The notes under the pieces were generated by a model. It was not told the DNA's origin. It ran no database searches and worked only from the letters and a program-made list of their open reading frames with translations. DNA of 64,000 nucleotides from UBA5543 sp964464965. Lineage in GTDB: Bacteria > Bacteroidota > Bacteroidia > Chitinophagales > Chitinophagaceae. The DNA lies in the NCBI GenBank assembly GCA_964464965.1, contig CAYXHM010000001.1, positions 124,001-188,000 on the forward strand, read 5' to 3'. The translations under genes and the position numbers were made by a program. Below, piece after piece: positions 50,812 to 59,374 of this stretch. Position 1 is the first letter of the stretch. Each line of letters opens with the position of its first letter.

Positions 50812-51357
50812 TTACGCACCTCCGGCTCCTTTGAACTGGTGGTGCGTTTCTCTGAATAGCACATTGAAAGTAGTAAGTGAACCATAGATCCCGGTTATAT
50901 ATTGTTGCAGGTCCACTTTTTCTTCATCGGTAAGCACTTTATGCGCATTTATCTTTTGCTCTATCAGCCTCAACCTGTCGCGCACCATTACTATTTTATG
51001 AAAAAATCCCTCTATGGGTATTTCTTTTGTTTGCATAGAGGCATCTGCAGGCTTTAAAATCAGTGTTCCACTATTCCACTTATTGGCCATAGGCACCAGT
51101 TGCATTTCGTGCAGACGACGCTCCAGGATATTATCCAATGCCTGCTCTATATCTGTAATGGTAATATTACCCGCTGCCGTACTGCCGCCTTCAGCAGCTT
51201 CTATTACTTTCAGGTCAAATTCTTTATTGATGCTTTTTGTAGCGCCCTGCGATTTGAACCATATGATATACAACTCGCTGGACATGTCAACAATTACCCC
51301 CCTGCCAAAGTGAGGATGCTCTACGCGGGAGCCAATGCCTAATGAAATGTTTTCCAT
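50812..51357 (-). CDS. Protein with UvrD/PcrA-type C-terminal tudor-like motif
   Basis: A 181-residue protein, start at MENISLGIGSRVEH; six upstream residues were discarded. GIGSRVEHPHFGRGVIVDMS (8-27) is the motif found at the C-terminus of UvrD/PcrA helicases, where it contacts RNA polymerase, and in some small stand-alone proteins. The rest is helical (ITDIEQALDNILERRLHE). It has no helicase part. Function unknown; cytoplasmic. It is the last gene of a minus-strand run coming from 53.6 kb. Confidence 0.75.
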   Translation of the reverse strand: MENISLGIGSRVEHPHFGRGVIVDMSSELYIIWFKSQGATKSINKEFDLKVIEAAEGGSTAAGNITITDIEQALDNILERRLHEMQLVPMANKWNSGTLILKPADASMQTKEIPIEGFFHKIVMVRDRLRLIEQKINAHKVLTDEEKVDLQQYITGIYGSLTTFNVLFRETHHQFKGAGGA

Positions 51358-51401
51358 GTTCCGAAAATACATCAAAAAGGTAATCTGACAACAGGCTCTG
51401 C

Positions 51402-52151
51402 TTATTTCACAGTAATGAGTTGTGTTCTTTTCTGGCTACAGAGATACGTTTTATCAGGAGCCCTCCTGTTTTTATCACCAAAGTTCCGGTGTTCGAAAAT
51501 GAATTTATAATTCTCTCCTTTTTTTAAATCGTATTCAAAAAAGGCATCGTCGGAGTTAGTGAATGTGTATGTTTCGCCCGGCATTATTTTCACAAAATCA
51601 GGATGGCCGTAACGCTGTACGAAACTTAATTTCCGCAAAACTTTCACCGGCTTATCAAAAGTATTGAAAGGGGTGAACCTGAAATGTTTGGAACTGACCC
51701 AAACATCTATTTTACAATCATTCTTAAAAATAAAATCGTAATTCAGGTAGGTTTCATATTCTAATACAGGGGATACCTTTATATCCATTTTAACACAGTC
51801 GCAAAAATTATTGCCCCGGATTTCCTGCATAGCCTCTGCCTTTTTCATGGCAGCCATTTTCTCTTTTCCAGGGCCTTTTTTTATGATAATTACTGTATCC
51901 TTATAGGTTGGGAACTGTTTGGGTGCGGTATCAGACAGGTTAATAATAATTACCGTTTCCTTCATGTCAGCCTGTGGATTGTAAGCCGGCTTAGGTGGGT
52001 CAGGCTGTTTTTCTTCTACATAAATTACATTAGTATCCCTGGCTTTAACCGGTTTCTTTTGTGTTTTTGTTTGTGCGCGCAACACAGGCGCGCAGACAGG
52101 TGCTACAAACATTACTATTAAAAAAAATACAAATAATCCTACCCTTAACAT
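51402..52151 (-). CDS. Secreted protein of unknown function (249 aa)
   Basis: A signal peptide (1-27, ending APVLRAQ) precedes a Lys/Pro-rich linker and a beta-rich domain with a CDC motif (NNFCDCVKMDIK), LEYETYLNYDFIFKN and the C-terminal TYLCSQKRTQLITV. I do not recognise the family. It lies 14 bases after the next upstream gene, so it is in an operon with two other exported proteins. Confidence 0.7.
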   Translation of the reverse strand: MLRVGLFVFFLIVMFVAPVCAPVLRAQTKTQKKPVKARDTNVIYVEEKQPDPPKPAYNPQADMKETVIIINLSDTAPKQFPTYKDTVIIIKKGPGKEKMAAMKKAEAMQEIRGNNFCDCVKMDIKVSPVLEYETYLNYDFIFKNDCKIDVWVSSKHFRFTPFNTFDKPVKVLRKLSFVQRYGHPDFVKIMPGETYTFTNSDDAFFEYDLKKGENYKFIFEHRNFGDKNRRAPDKTYLCSQKRTQLITVK

Positions 52152-52165
52152 GTCTTGCTAAGATA

Positions 52166-52588
52166 CTATTTACAAGGGACAAATAGGGCATCAGGCATGG
52201 CAGGGTCAAAATTCAGAAATACTTTTTCTTTTTTGCCCGGGTATGCAACTTCAATGCCCGTCTCTACAGGAATGGGGCTACAGATGCCTTCTGCAACCAT
52301 AACGTAAAACTCCTTTATCCTGCAAAATTTCAACGTTGCAGTTGTTTTATGCCGAAATGTATCAGCACTTTTAGCAACTATAAATTCCCCATAAAATGAG
52401 TCCGTGGGGGTAATGTAATTATAGCCGTACAGGTTATAACATTGCAGTATCGTTTTATCGCTACCCAGCAGTTCTACCTGTACATGCTCTTGCAGCGGTA
52501 CAGCGCTATATGAAAATACACCTTGTGCTTGTGCATAAACGCCGGTTGCAAACAGGAATGCAGGTATATGTATTATTTTCCTCAGCAC
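52166..52588 (-). CDS. Small secreted protein of unknown function
   Basis: A 140-residue protein with a signal peptide (MLRKIIHIPAFLFATGVYAQ) and four Cys in the mature part (C50, C89, C102, C139 by count), probably two disulfides. No family recognised. It sits 9 bases after the TPR lipoprotein gene and 14 bases before the next one, in the same operon. Confidence 0.68.
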   Translation of the reverse strand: MLRKIIHIPAFLFATGVYAQAQGVFSYSAVPLQEHVQVELLGSDKTILQCYNLYGYNYITPTDSFYGEFIVAKSADTFRHKTTATLKFCRIKEFYVMVAEGICSPIPVETGIEVAYPGKKEKVFLNFDPAMPDALFVPCK

Positions 52589-52597
52589 CGGCCCATA

Positions 52598-53593
52598 TTA
52601 TTTTACTTTAAGCCGTTGCAGCGCTTCTTTAGGTTCAGCATATGTTTCATCAAATACAAGGGCCTGTTTGTAGTCTATAATAGCTTCTTTTTGTTTGCCC
52701 ATCAGTTCGTAACACAGCCCCCGGTTAAAATAGGCTTCCGGGTCTTGCGGGTCAAGCTTGGTAAGTATATCATATTGACGGAAAGCTTTCTCCAGCGAGT
52801 CCTGTTGCATATATATATACCCCAGGTTATAATAGGTATTGGTAAAATTCCTGTCTTTGATGACTGTTTTAATATACTCACGTTTTGCCTGTTCAAAATC
52901 ACCCTTGTCCTGGTAAAACACGCCACGTGCGTACAGGGGGAATACATCCATTGTATCCAATGTATAAGCATTATCATAATACTTCAACGCTATAGGGTCG
53001 GCCTTCATGCCATACACTATGCCCAATTGTATCATCGCATCCCTGTATGTTGGTTCTACCTGCAAAGCAGTTAAAAAACTGGAGAGGGCTTTTGTCGTGT
53101 CTTTCAGGCTTTTGTATATCATGCCTTTCAGGTAATACCCTTCGGGGTTATAAACATCCTGGCGCAATACGGTATTTATTTCGGTTAATGCTTTATTATA
53201 CTCCTCAATATACAAGAACAGCTTTGCCAGCTTAAGATGAGCCTTCCTGTCATCGGGGTTAAGCTGCATAGCTTTTTCAAGCCACTGTACGCTCCCTTCC
53301 AGGTCTTTATGCTCAAACAGCATATCGCCTATGGCACTGTAATATTCAGCACGGTTTGAGTCCAGGCTAATGGCCTTTTTATAATCCATTAATGCCAGGC
53401 TATCTTCTTCCAGGCCATCCAGCAATGTTGCACGCTCAAAATACAGTTGTGCATTTTCAGGGTTCTTACTAATAGCTTCAGTCACTTTCTTTAACGCAGG
53501 CTCGCGAAACACGGGATTATCGTTTTCCGGAGCATTATCTCCACATGCTGCCGCCAGTAGAACCAACGGTAAAAACAACCATTTCAACTTCAT
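52598..53593 (-). CDS. TPR-repeat lipoprotein
   Basis: A 331-residue lipoprotein with lipobox LLAAAC (C17). The mature chain is a run of tetratricopeptide repeats, about eight (for example NAQLYFERATLLDGLEEDSLALMDYKKAI read in parts, PDDRKAHLKLAKLFLYIEEY, PEAYFNRGLCYELMGKQKEA), each about 34 residues. It probably acts as a scaffold in the periplasm. A -7 element ends 6 bases upstream of the ATG. Confidence 0.87.
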   Translation of the reverse strand: MKLKWLFLPLVLLAAACGDNAPENDNPVFREPALKKVTEAISKNPENAQLYFERATLLDGLEEDSLALMDYKKAISLDSNRAEYYSAIGDMLFEHKDLEGSVQWLEKAMQLNPDDRKAHLKLAKLFLYIEEYNKALTEINTVLRQDVYNPEGYYLKGMIYKSLKDTTKALSSFLTALQVEPTYRDAMIQLGIVYGMKADPIALKYYDNAYTLDTMDVFPLYARGVFYQDKGDFEQAKREYIKTVIKDRNFTNTYYNLGYIYMQQDSLEKAFRQYDILTKLDPQDPEAYFNRGLCYELMGKQKEAIIDYKQALVFDETYAEPKEALQRLKVK

Positions 53594-53598
53594 AAATG

Positions 53599-53606
53599 CA
53601 AACTTA
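53599..53606 (-). promoter_or_regulatory. -7 element for the TPR lipoprotein operon
   Basis: Minus strand TAAGTTTG, exact TAnnTTTG, 5 bases from the ATG; nearly leaderless. Confidence 0.55.
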
Positions 53607-53628
53607 AAAAAAATTATTGCTTGGCTGC

Positions 53629-54990
53629 TTATCTTACCAATACCTTGCGCACTTCCCTGCCGGCATCAAAATGCAGGATGACAAAATACAAACCCGCACG
53701 CAGGTTGGCTACGCTGAAGCTATAAAATGAAGATTCCCTGTCATATTCACGAATATCTATTACACGCCCCATAATATCTACCAGGTGTATATAACCAAGC
53801 CCCTGCGCCTGTTTACGAAATACAATATTCAGCACATCATCAGCAGGATTTGGATATACAGTAAAATCATTCAGAGCGGGTGGGTTTGCAGGGTCGGGAT
53901 AAGACAATAACCAGGGCTGCTGTGTAAGTCCGAAAGCACGTGCCCCCGGCTGTAAAGCCGCCTGCATTTTAGCTACCTGTCCATGCGTAAACAATAAAAG
54001 ACAACTATCTGACGAATAGTCCATATAGTTCATAAACATGATACCGTCGCCTGTGCGTGTACAGGCATCGAAACGGGGATATTTCAAACAGCCTGAAGAA
54101 GATGTACTCTGTAGCGGAGTATCATCTATACCATCGTCAGAACCGCCGTTGTAAGGACAAGCTCCATCGTCGTCGCCCCATATATGCAGCAGGTCAAAAA
54201 AATGTGCAACCTCATGCACCAGTGTACGGCCCATATCTGAACCTTTTATATAATTTTCAAGCAGGTGCCTACGGTTGCCAAATGCGGCATAGTGCACTGC
54301 AATACCCATTTCTACCGGGCTTATACCATATTCATCTGTAGCCAGGTATGGCGGTATAGCCAGGCCCAGTACATTTGTAACAGTCCCATCCTCCAAGGGG
54401 TTTATTATCCATATATTCAGGTAACTTTCTGTGTCCCAGGCATCTGCACCGCCGTACTGAAAATACTTGGCACCGCTGAAACCATAACCTGAACCGCCTT
54501 CATTCTCTATATTAAAACCATTTTTTGTGGTAGTAATGATTTCGTATCCCGGGGTTGCACTACCATCAGGAGCGGTATGCGCCAAACCAAAACGTATGCC
54601 AGCATTACCATACAATCCTTTAAACCCGCCGGGTATTTTTACACTATCGGCATTCATTGCATTAAAATCCCTGTTTAAAACATCTAACTGGGCATTGATG
54701 CGCTGTATTATTCCGGCGGTATCTCCGATAGACACCATCTGGCTTTTGTTGAGTATCACATGAAACACAACAGGAACCACCGGCACTTCATTACCAGCCG
54801 ATGTTTTGCCGGCGGCACGGCTGACATCTGGATTTTTTATTGCATTAAGCGTATCTGCAAATGATGGATATTTATCTGTAACCGCTTTAATAGTATAGTC
54901 AAAACCGCATTTAGGGCTTTGTTGGCCAAACGCATTTGTTACACCGGCAAAAAGAAAAAGGAATAAGCCCAGGCGCTGTACTATTCTCAT
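53629..54990 (-). CDS. Secreted M43 (cytophagalysin/pappalysin-like) metalloprotease with T9SS sorting domain
   Basis: A 453-residue protein, start at MRIVQRLGLFLF with a signal ending near FGQQ; 15 upstream residues were left out. VPVVFHVILN opens the catalytic domain. The zinc site is HEVAHFFDLLH (259-269), the HExxHxxxxxH form, and MNYMDYSSD supplies the Met-turn. A type A T9SS sorting domain ends it (DFTVYPNPADDVLNI, LVDIMGRVIDI, LRAGLYFVILH, basic end). Three upstream exported genes on the same strand may be related in expression. It should be a surface or released protease. Confidence 0.93.
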   Translation of the reverse strand: MRIVQRLGLFLFLFAGVTNAFGQQSPKCGFDYTIKAVTDKYPSFADTLNAIKNPDVSRAAGKTSAGNEVPVVPVVFHVILNKSQMVSIGDTAGIIQRINAQLDVLNRDFNAMNADSVKIPGGFKGLYGNAGIRFGLAHTAPDGSATPGYEIITTTKNGFNIENEGGSGYGFSGAKYFQYGGADAWDTESYLNIWIINPLEDGTVTNVLGLAIPPYLATDEYGISPVEMGIAVHYAAFGNRRHLLENYIKGSDMGRTLVHEVAHFFDLLHIWGDDDGACPYNGGSDDGIDDTPLQSTSSSGCLKYPRFDACTRTGDGIMFMNYMDYSSDSCLLLFTHGQVAKMQAALQPGARAFGLTQQPWLLSYPDPANPPALNDFTVYPNPADDVLNIVFRKQAQGLGYIHLVDIMGRVIDIREYDRESSFYSFSVANLRAGLYFVILHFDAGREVRKVLVR

Positions 54991-55057
54991 GTATATAAAT
55001 ATCTGGTCAAAAATAAGCATAACCCCATTATACAAAGCCTTCCGTTTGTCAATTCTT

Positions 55058-55624
55058 CTACCTTGCCGCCCTATACCTGCGCAATAAATATTGCTCTATG
55101 GCGTATGCCAGGGATTTTTTGTCCTCTGCTGTAGAATATTGGCAAGTGATATGGCTCAACTCATTCAGCCTCAACACGCAACTATCTGCCGTTCTCTCAT
55201 ACACACAACTGTCCAGGCTAGTAGCAATGGTAGCGGTAGCCAGGCTACAGGGATTAAGCTTTATTGTAGCACCGTTTGCATGTTTTACAGATGCTGATAT
55301 TGTTGCCGTAAAATTATAATCGTCTTTCAGGCTATTGCCGCTAACCAGTATGGCTGGTCCCATAAGCGTGCCATCAGCCTTCATAAGATAATGGGGTAAA
55401 ACCTTTATTTTGTACGTACGGCCATCAAACGCAAAATACATATCTCCTTCAAGCACCAGCGAGATATTAGCCGTATCAGGCATAAATGCCACAGGACAGT
55501 TTGTATCAACAGTCATTACCAATGTATCCCATGCCTGTAAAAGGTTTGTAAACCTTTCCTTATGCTGCGCCACTGCTGCTGTATAACCAAACAGCAACAA
55601 ACAAAATGTTTTTAAAAATTTCAT
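55058..55624 (-). CDS. Secreted protein of unknown function (188 aa)
   Basis: Start at MKFLKTFCLLLFGYTAAVAQ, a clear signal peptide; the 19 preceding in-frame residues overlap the upstream gene. The mature protein is beta-rich with five Cys (for example TNCPVAF, NPCSLAT, DSCVYERTADSC, ITCQYS). No family recognised. It is 31 bases after the gene for a barrel-like protein on the same strand, probably in one operon. Confidence 0.68.
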   Translation of the reverse strand: MKFLKTFCLLLFGYTAAVAQHKERFTNLLQAWDTLVMTVDTNCPVAFMPDTANISLVLEGDMYFAFDGRTYKIKVLPHYLMKADGTLMGPAILVSGNSLKDDYNFTATISASVKHANGATIKLNPCSLATATIATSLDSCVYERTADSCVLRLNELSHITCQYSTAEDKKSLAYAIEQYLLRRYRAAR

Positions 55625-55655
55625 AACACTTATTTCTATTACCCTCAATACCCTG

Positions 55656-56345
55656 CTACAGCCTGTAATACAAATTGACAAATACCATAGGATTAATCAT
55701 GTTTCCTGTAAGTTGTGGCTGCAGGCTGAAGTATTGAAAATTCTTGTCTATAATATCAACGCGGTAGTTCGCGCCCTGGTCTAAGAAATGAATGTAATGC
55801 AACTGCGCGCCTATGCCATAATACACGCGGGAATCCTTCTTTACAGGACGCATGTATTCTACATTCAGGTAAAAGGCCGGTAATGTAGCTTTATTGTAAA
55901 AAGTAGAATCTTCTATTACCCTGCTTATTTCATTTTCTGACCGTTGACTTATCTGTACACGGTTCCCTTTAAGAAAGTTTGCCCCTACACCAACGCCGTA
56001 TAATAGTTCCGCATCGTTAGCCAACTGTTTGCGAAAGCGGCCCAACAACGTGAGGCTTGTATTCACGAAATTTATATAAAGCACATCCTTGTCGCCATTA
56101 AAGCGCACCATAGGCAATATCATAGGGGATATGCCCGCTACTAATGAGCCGGAAAAAGCAGCTTCCTGCGGGGTATAAGTAAATGTTACTCTGGCACCGG
56201 GCACCCCGGAAGCATGATTATGGCCTTTAACAAATTTATTGAACATAAGCGGAAAGCCTGCATCGCCCCCTATGCCGATGTGTACCTGTGCCTTCGATAA
56301 TGTGGCACCCGGTATTAACAAGCATATCATTATCAGTTTCCTCAT
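55656..56345 (-). CDS. Putative outer membrane beta-barrel protein
   Basis: A 229-residue protein with a signal peptide (ends near LSKAQ) and alternating hydrophobic strands through the mature part (VHIGIGGDAGFPLMFN, LLYGVGVGANFLKG, VYYGIGAQLHYIHF), ending in PMVFVNLYYRL. The terminal aromatic/hydrophobic pattern fits a small 8-10 strand barrel of the porin-family type. Ligand unknown. First gene of the run down to 53.6 kb. Confidence 0.72.
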   Translation of the reverse strand: MRKLIMICLLIPGATLSKAQVHIGIGGDAGFPLMFNKFVKGHNHASGVPGARVTFTYTPQEAAFSGSLVAGISPMILPMVRFNGDKDVLYINFVNTSLTLLGRFRKQLANDAELLYGVGVGANFLKGNRVQISQRSENEISRVIEDSTFYNKATLPAFYLNVEYMRPVKKDSRVYYGIGAQLHYIHFLDQGANYRVDIIDKNFQYFSLQPQLTGNMINPMVFVNLYYRL

Positions 56346-56636
56346 CGCAATACAATATTACAACAATATGAGTTGCAGCATCCCGCCTGCATGCCCATAA
56401 ATATCGACAAACAGACTATCGCATATACAAAACGACTGTTTCACAAACAATCCGTTAACAAAGCAAAAGCGTGAAACACATTGTTTTAACTGCATGTTCA
56501 GCATCTTTTGCTAACCGGTTGTTAACTGCTTATAAACAGGTAGTTAAGGGTGTGGAAAAGTTCTTTACAGCGTTATGCATGTTGCATATTTGCATCATCA
56601 AACACAAACAGCAAGAGACAAAAAATAAAAAACACA

Positions 56637-56786
56637 ATGAGAAATTTAATGACATATCCTGTAGGGCTCATGCTAAAAGCATACATGGCTTACGCATTTA
56701 TACTTATAGAACGCGAAAAAAGGAAAGAGCAGCGTGCTGAAAAAATGATGAAAAAGCAGTTGTTGCCTACTGCTATGGGTAAGTGA
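56637..56786 (+). CDS. Small basic protein (49 aa)
   Basis: A short frame starting MRNLMTYPVGLMLKAYMAYA, with one amphipathic/hydrophobic helix (about 6-23) and a highly charged tail (EREKRKEQRAEKMMKKQ). A CATATTTG element, one base off the -7 consensus, is 45-52 bases upstream. It ends 1 base before the end of the convergent lipoprotein gene. Longer readings in the same frame include implausible sequence. Function unknown; reality uncertain. Confidence 0.55.
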   Translation: MRNLMTYPVGLMLKAYMAYAFILIEREKRKEQRAEKMMKKQLLPTAMGK

Positions 56787-56787
56787 G

Positions 56788-57288
56788 CTATTCTTGTTTT
56801 TGTATATATGCAAACCCGCCATTCTGCCATTCATTATTCAGTGAGAAGTTAGTAATATTCCTTGCACAAGACGTTTCATCATCATTACATCGCACCATTT
56901 GCGACTGAAGGTTATCATCAAAAATTGTTGTAATAAAATAGGTCTTACCAGATACAGGCAAGTATATCCCCCAATCATTTCCCTGTGTTATACTCAAAGG
57001 ATCGCCCGCTGTCCTGTAATCTGAAAACATTATAGTATCAGGCCTTGCCGAAACCGGCGCGTTCCCGTAATACACATACTGCGCAGAATCTAATGGTTTG
57101 CCCCACTGGTCGCCAACAGCAAAACGCTTCAAAGTAAAACTGCGGACCTCTGAACGAGGGAAACCTGTAAAGGCAAAATCCAAAGGTTTTGCGCCACAAT
57201 ACAGCTTTTTTTCGCAGCATGACGAAAGGGAAAAAACTGTACTGAAAACAGTTAATAATATTGCCAAAAACCTGCCCATAGGTATCAT
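56788..57288 (-). CDS. Lipoprotein of unknown function (166 aa)
   Basis: Signal peptide with a lipobox SLSSC (C23), followed directly by a second Cys and CEKKLYC. The mature part has SITQGNDWGIYLPVSGKTYFIT and a C-terminal half with two more Cys (MVRCNDDETSC). A second ATG three codons later is equally possible. No family recognised. An exact -7 element lies 18-25 bases upstream. Confidence 0.72.
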   Translation of the reverse strand: MIPMGRFLAILLTVFSTVFSLSSCCEKKLYCGAKPLDFAFTGFPRSEVRSFTLKRFAVGDQWGKPLDSAQYVYYGNAPVSARPDTIMFSDYRTAGDPLSITQGNDWGIYLPVSGKTYFITTIFDDNLQSQMVRCNDDETSCARNITNFSLNNEWQNGGFAYIQKQE

Positions 57289-57305
57289 TGTCGTTTAAAG
57301 ATGGA

Positions 57306-57313
57306 CAAAAATA
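57306..57313 (-). promoter_or_regulatory. -7 element for the 56.8 kb lipoprotein gene
   Basis: Minus strand TATTTTTG, exact TAnnTTTG; predicted transcription start near 57302. Confidence 0.55.
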
Positions 57314-57449
57314 AGCTTTCTGCTATTTGCATAAAGCACCGTTTTGTCATATAAAGTTTACTATTACAGATATTTTCAGCAGTTACTATATACTATCAAA
57401 CAGATTTTTTATAAATTGGGGGCTAATTAGCACACATTACAATATAAAT

Positions 57450-57893
57450 ATGCGTATAACATATCATATAGCCGGTTTATTAGCGTTGGCTCTGGCAACT
57501 ACAGGCTGCCAGAGGGAGAATGATATTGTGGACCCACTACCTCTGCCCCGAGGCGGTACCGGCGGTAAAGCTACACTTGTAGTTACCCCACAGCACCATA
57601 AAATAAACATAAACGACGCAGTGGTTTATATTAAGTATGGCACATCTATTATGCCGGCTATGGACCAGTTTGACGACACTGAATATATCAGCTTCGACCT
57701 GGGCAGGCCAACTGTAACGTTTCCGGGATTGACACAAGGTGATTATTACATATACGCTGAGGGTACAGACTATGAACTGGAGCCCGGAAAAGATAAGATA
57801 AATGGCGGAGCCCACTTCAGGGTAATTGACACATTTGCAAAAACCTACGACCTTTACCTGCAAATGGACAACCCCATACATCACGAGAAATAA
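57450..57893 (+). CDS. Lipoprotein, paralog A of the metal-handling locus
   Basis: A 147-residue lipoprotein starting MRITYHIAGLLALALATTGC (C20); 41 upstream in-frame residues are not signal-like and were left out. It is a clear paralog of the last gene of this locus (60635-61033): both have GGxxTLxVxPxHH, then a VxIKY strand, a F(P/T)xLxxGxYYIYxxGxD-type block and a C-terminal beta strand. His pairs (QHHK, IHHEK) could bind metal. The pattern recalls transthyretin-like or Ig-like small domains. It opens a six-gene same-strand cluster around an MbnP protein. Confidence 0.78.
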   Translation: MRITYHIAGLLALALATTGCQRENDIVDPLPLPRGGTGGKATLVVTPQHHKININDAVVYIKYGTSIMPAMDQFDDTEYISFDLGRPTVTFPGLTQGDYYIYAEGTDYELEPGKDKINGGAHFRVIDTFAKTYDLYLQMDNPIHHEK

Positions 57894-57914
57894 TTACATC
57901 ATAATAAATTTTAG

Positions 57915-57945
57915 AAATGCCACCCCGATGGGTGGCATTTTATAT
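57915..57945 (+). terminator. Terminator after lipoprotein paralog A
   Basis: A perfect 11-bp stem aaatgccaccc with gggtggcattt, loop CGAT, then TTATATTTT. It sits inside the frame extension upstream of the next gene, showing that extension is not coding. Confidence 0.88.
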
Positions 57946-57964
57946 TTTATACTTGCCGATTGCC

Positions 57965-57972
57965 TACATTTG
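57965..57972 (+). promoter_or_regulatory. -7 element for the CGKC-motif gene
   Basis: TACATTTG, exact TAnnTTTG, 7 bases before the proposed GTG start at 57980. Confidence 0.6.
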
Positions 57973-57979
57973 TAAAAGT

Positions 57980-58363
57980 GTGAGGCAATACATTGCTATA
58001 TTGTTGTTCTTTTGTATAAGCTGCCAGATGGTAGCCCGGATGGGTGTTATAGCCTGGTACGAGGTAAACAAAAGTTACGTTGCCAAAGAACTTTGCCAGA
58101 ACAGGAACATGCCTGAAAAAAAATGTGCCGGAAAATGCTACCTGAAAAAACAACTGCACAAGATAGATAATGAAGAAAACAAAGGGCAGAAAATACCTGT
58201 AAAGAAACACAATACAGAACTACCTGAATTTGTTGTTTTGAACATTCCTCTTCAATTTCACTTATTCCAAGACGATAACTCGATATCACAATACGCGGTT
58301 TACATCAATAATTATATCTACAAGGTTACCAGCGCAATATTCCATCCTCCTCAAAGCTGTTGA
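57980..58363 (+). CDS. Small Cys-rich protein with CxGKCYLKKQL-type motif
   Basis: A 127-residue protein; I place the start at GTG 57980 because the frame upstream runs through a terminator and promoter. One N-terminal hydrophobic helix (about 3-20) is followed by ELCQNRNMPEKKCAGKCYLKK, read as ELCQNRNMPEKKC and AGKCYLKKQL. This CxxNRxxPxxxCxGKCxLxKQL pattern is one I know from unnamed Bacteroidota proteins beside metal receptors and MbnP genes. Three closely spaced Cys suggest metal or redox chemistry in the periplasm. Function not established. An ATG at residue 17 is an alternative start. Confidence 0.75.
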   Translation: MRQYIAILLFFCISCQMVARMGVIAWYEVNKSYVAKELCQNRNMPEKKCAGKCYLKKQLHKIDNEENKGQKIPVKKHNTELPEFVVLNIPLQFHLFQDDNSISQYAVYINNYIYKVTSAIFHPPQSC

Positions 58364-58439
58364 GTTAATCAAAAACCTCATTGTCTCACTGTCAATCAAA
58401 TTGATAGAGAGGAATCACTTACATGTAAAAAATACTGCA

Positions 58440-59363
58440 ATGAAATATATTATTGCTTGCGTAATGCTGCTATCATGTAGTATCATGCAATCAAAAGCAT
58501 GCGATGTATGCGGAGCATCTTCAGGCAATCAGGGCCTGGGCTTGTTACCACAAATGTACCGCCATTTTGTAGGTGTACAATACCAGTATAACGAGTTCAG
58601 CAGCAGGCACATGCCGCTAAGTGAAAACCGTCCGGTATGGTACGGGCGCGAGCATTATCAAACTGTGCAACTATGGGGCAGGTATTACATTGGCAAACGT
58701 TGGCAGTTGTTCGTCTTCCTGCCTTATCGTTACAATACAGGTTCCTATAACAGTAGCGGCATGACCATAAAGGGCATAGGCGATGCAACTGCTATAGTTA
58801 ATTATACCCTGTTGCAAACTGCCGATAGCTCTGAAAACATACTGCGACACAGGCTACAAGGCGGCGCAGGTATTAAAGTTCCGCTGGGTAGCCATAGCGG
58901 TGTCTCTCAGGCGGAACGTGAGGGATTGCCCAATATGCAGCCGGGGACAGGTTCATGGGATGTACCGGTCAACATTAATTATACAGGCAGGTATCGTAAT
59001 TCGGGCCTGAATGCAGACCTGGCATATGTAATGACGACACCCGACATCCTGAAGTACAAATATGGTAACAGGTTTAATATGCAAGTGTCATTATTTTACT
59101 GGCTGCAGCGCAACAAATTTTCCATATTGCCACAGGCGGGTATAAGATACGAATATGCTTTGCATGACTATGACAATTACCAGCGTAAATGGCTAAATGA
59201 GCAAACGGGTGGGTACATCACATCGGCAATAGCCGGTGTGCAAATGTACTACGGCAAAACCGGCCTGCAGTTACAGTATAGCAGGCCCATAGCACAGTAC
59301 TTTGGTTCAGGAAACATCACAGCCCTGCAAAAAATAGACGCAGGGATTATACTACTGTTTTAA
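58440..59363 (+). CDS. Outer membrane barrel-like protein of the metal locus
   Basis: A 307-residue protein starting MKYIIACVMLLSC with a signal peptide ending near QSKA. The mature N-terminus is CDVCGASSGNQGLGLLPQMYRH, of which CDVCGASSG is the part recurring in a Bacteroidota family placed next to copper-related genes. The rest alternates beta strands typical of a 12-stranded barrel (YQTVQLWGRYYIGKRWQLFV, LSLFYWLQRNKFSILPQ-like), ending in IILLF. It may be a transporter for the same metal ligand as its neighbours. The CxxC at the very N-terminus is a possible metal site. Confidence 0.78.
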   Translation: MKYIIACVMLLSCSIMQSKACDVCGASSGNQGLGLLPQMYRHFVGVQYQYNEFSSRHMPLSENRPVWYGREHYQTVQLWGRYYIGKRWQLFVFLPYRYNTGSYNSSGMTIKGIGDATAIVNYTLLQTADSSENILRHRLQGGAGIKVPLGSHSGVSQAEREGLPNMQPGTGSWDVPVNINYTGRYRNSGLNADLAYVMTTPDILKYKYGNRFNMQVSLFYWLQRNKFSILPQAGIRYEYALHDYDNYQRKWLNEQTGGYITSAIAGVQMYYGKTGLQLQYSRPIAQYFGSGNITALQKIDAGIILLF

Positions 59364-59374
59364 TACGCAAAAAA

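Noticed and set aside
57917..57979. 21-codon extension of the CGKC-motif gene
   Set aside because: It overlaps a perfect terminator hairpin and the -7 promoter element, so it cannot be part of the same translated message.
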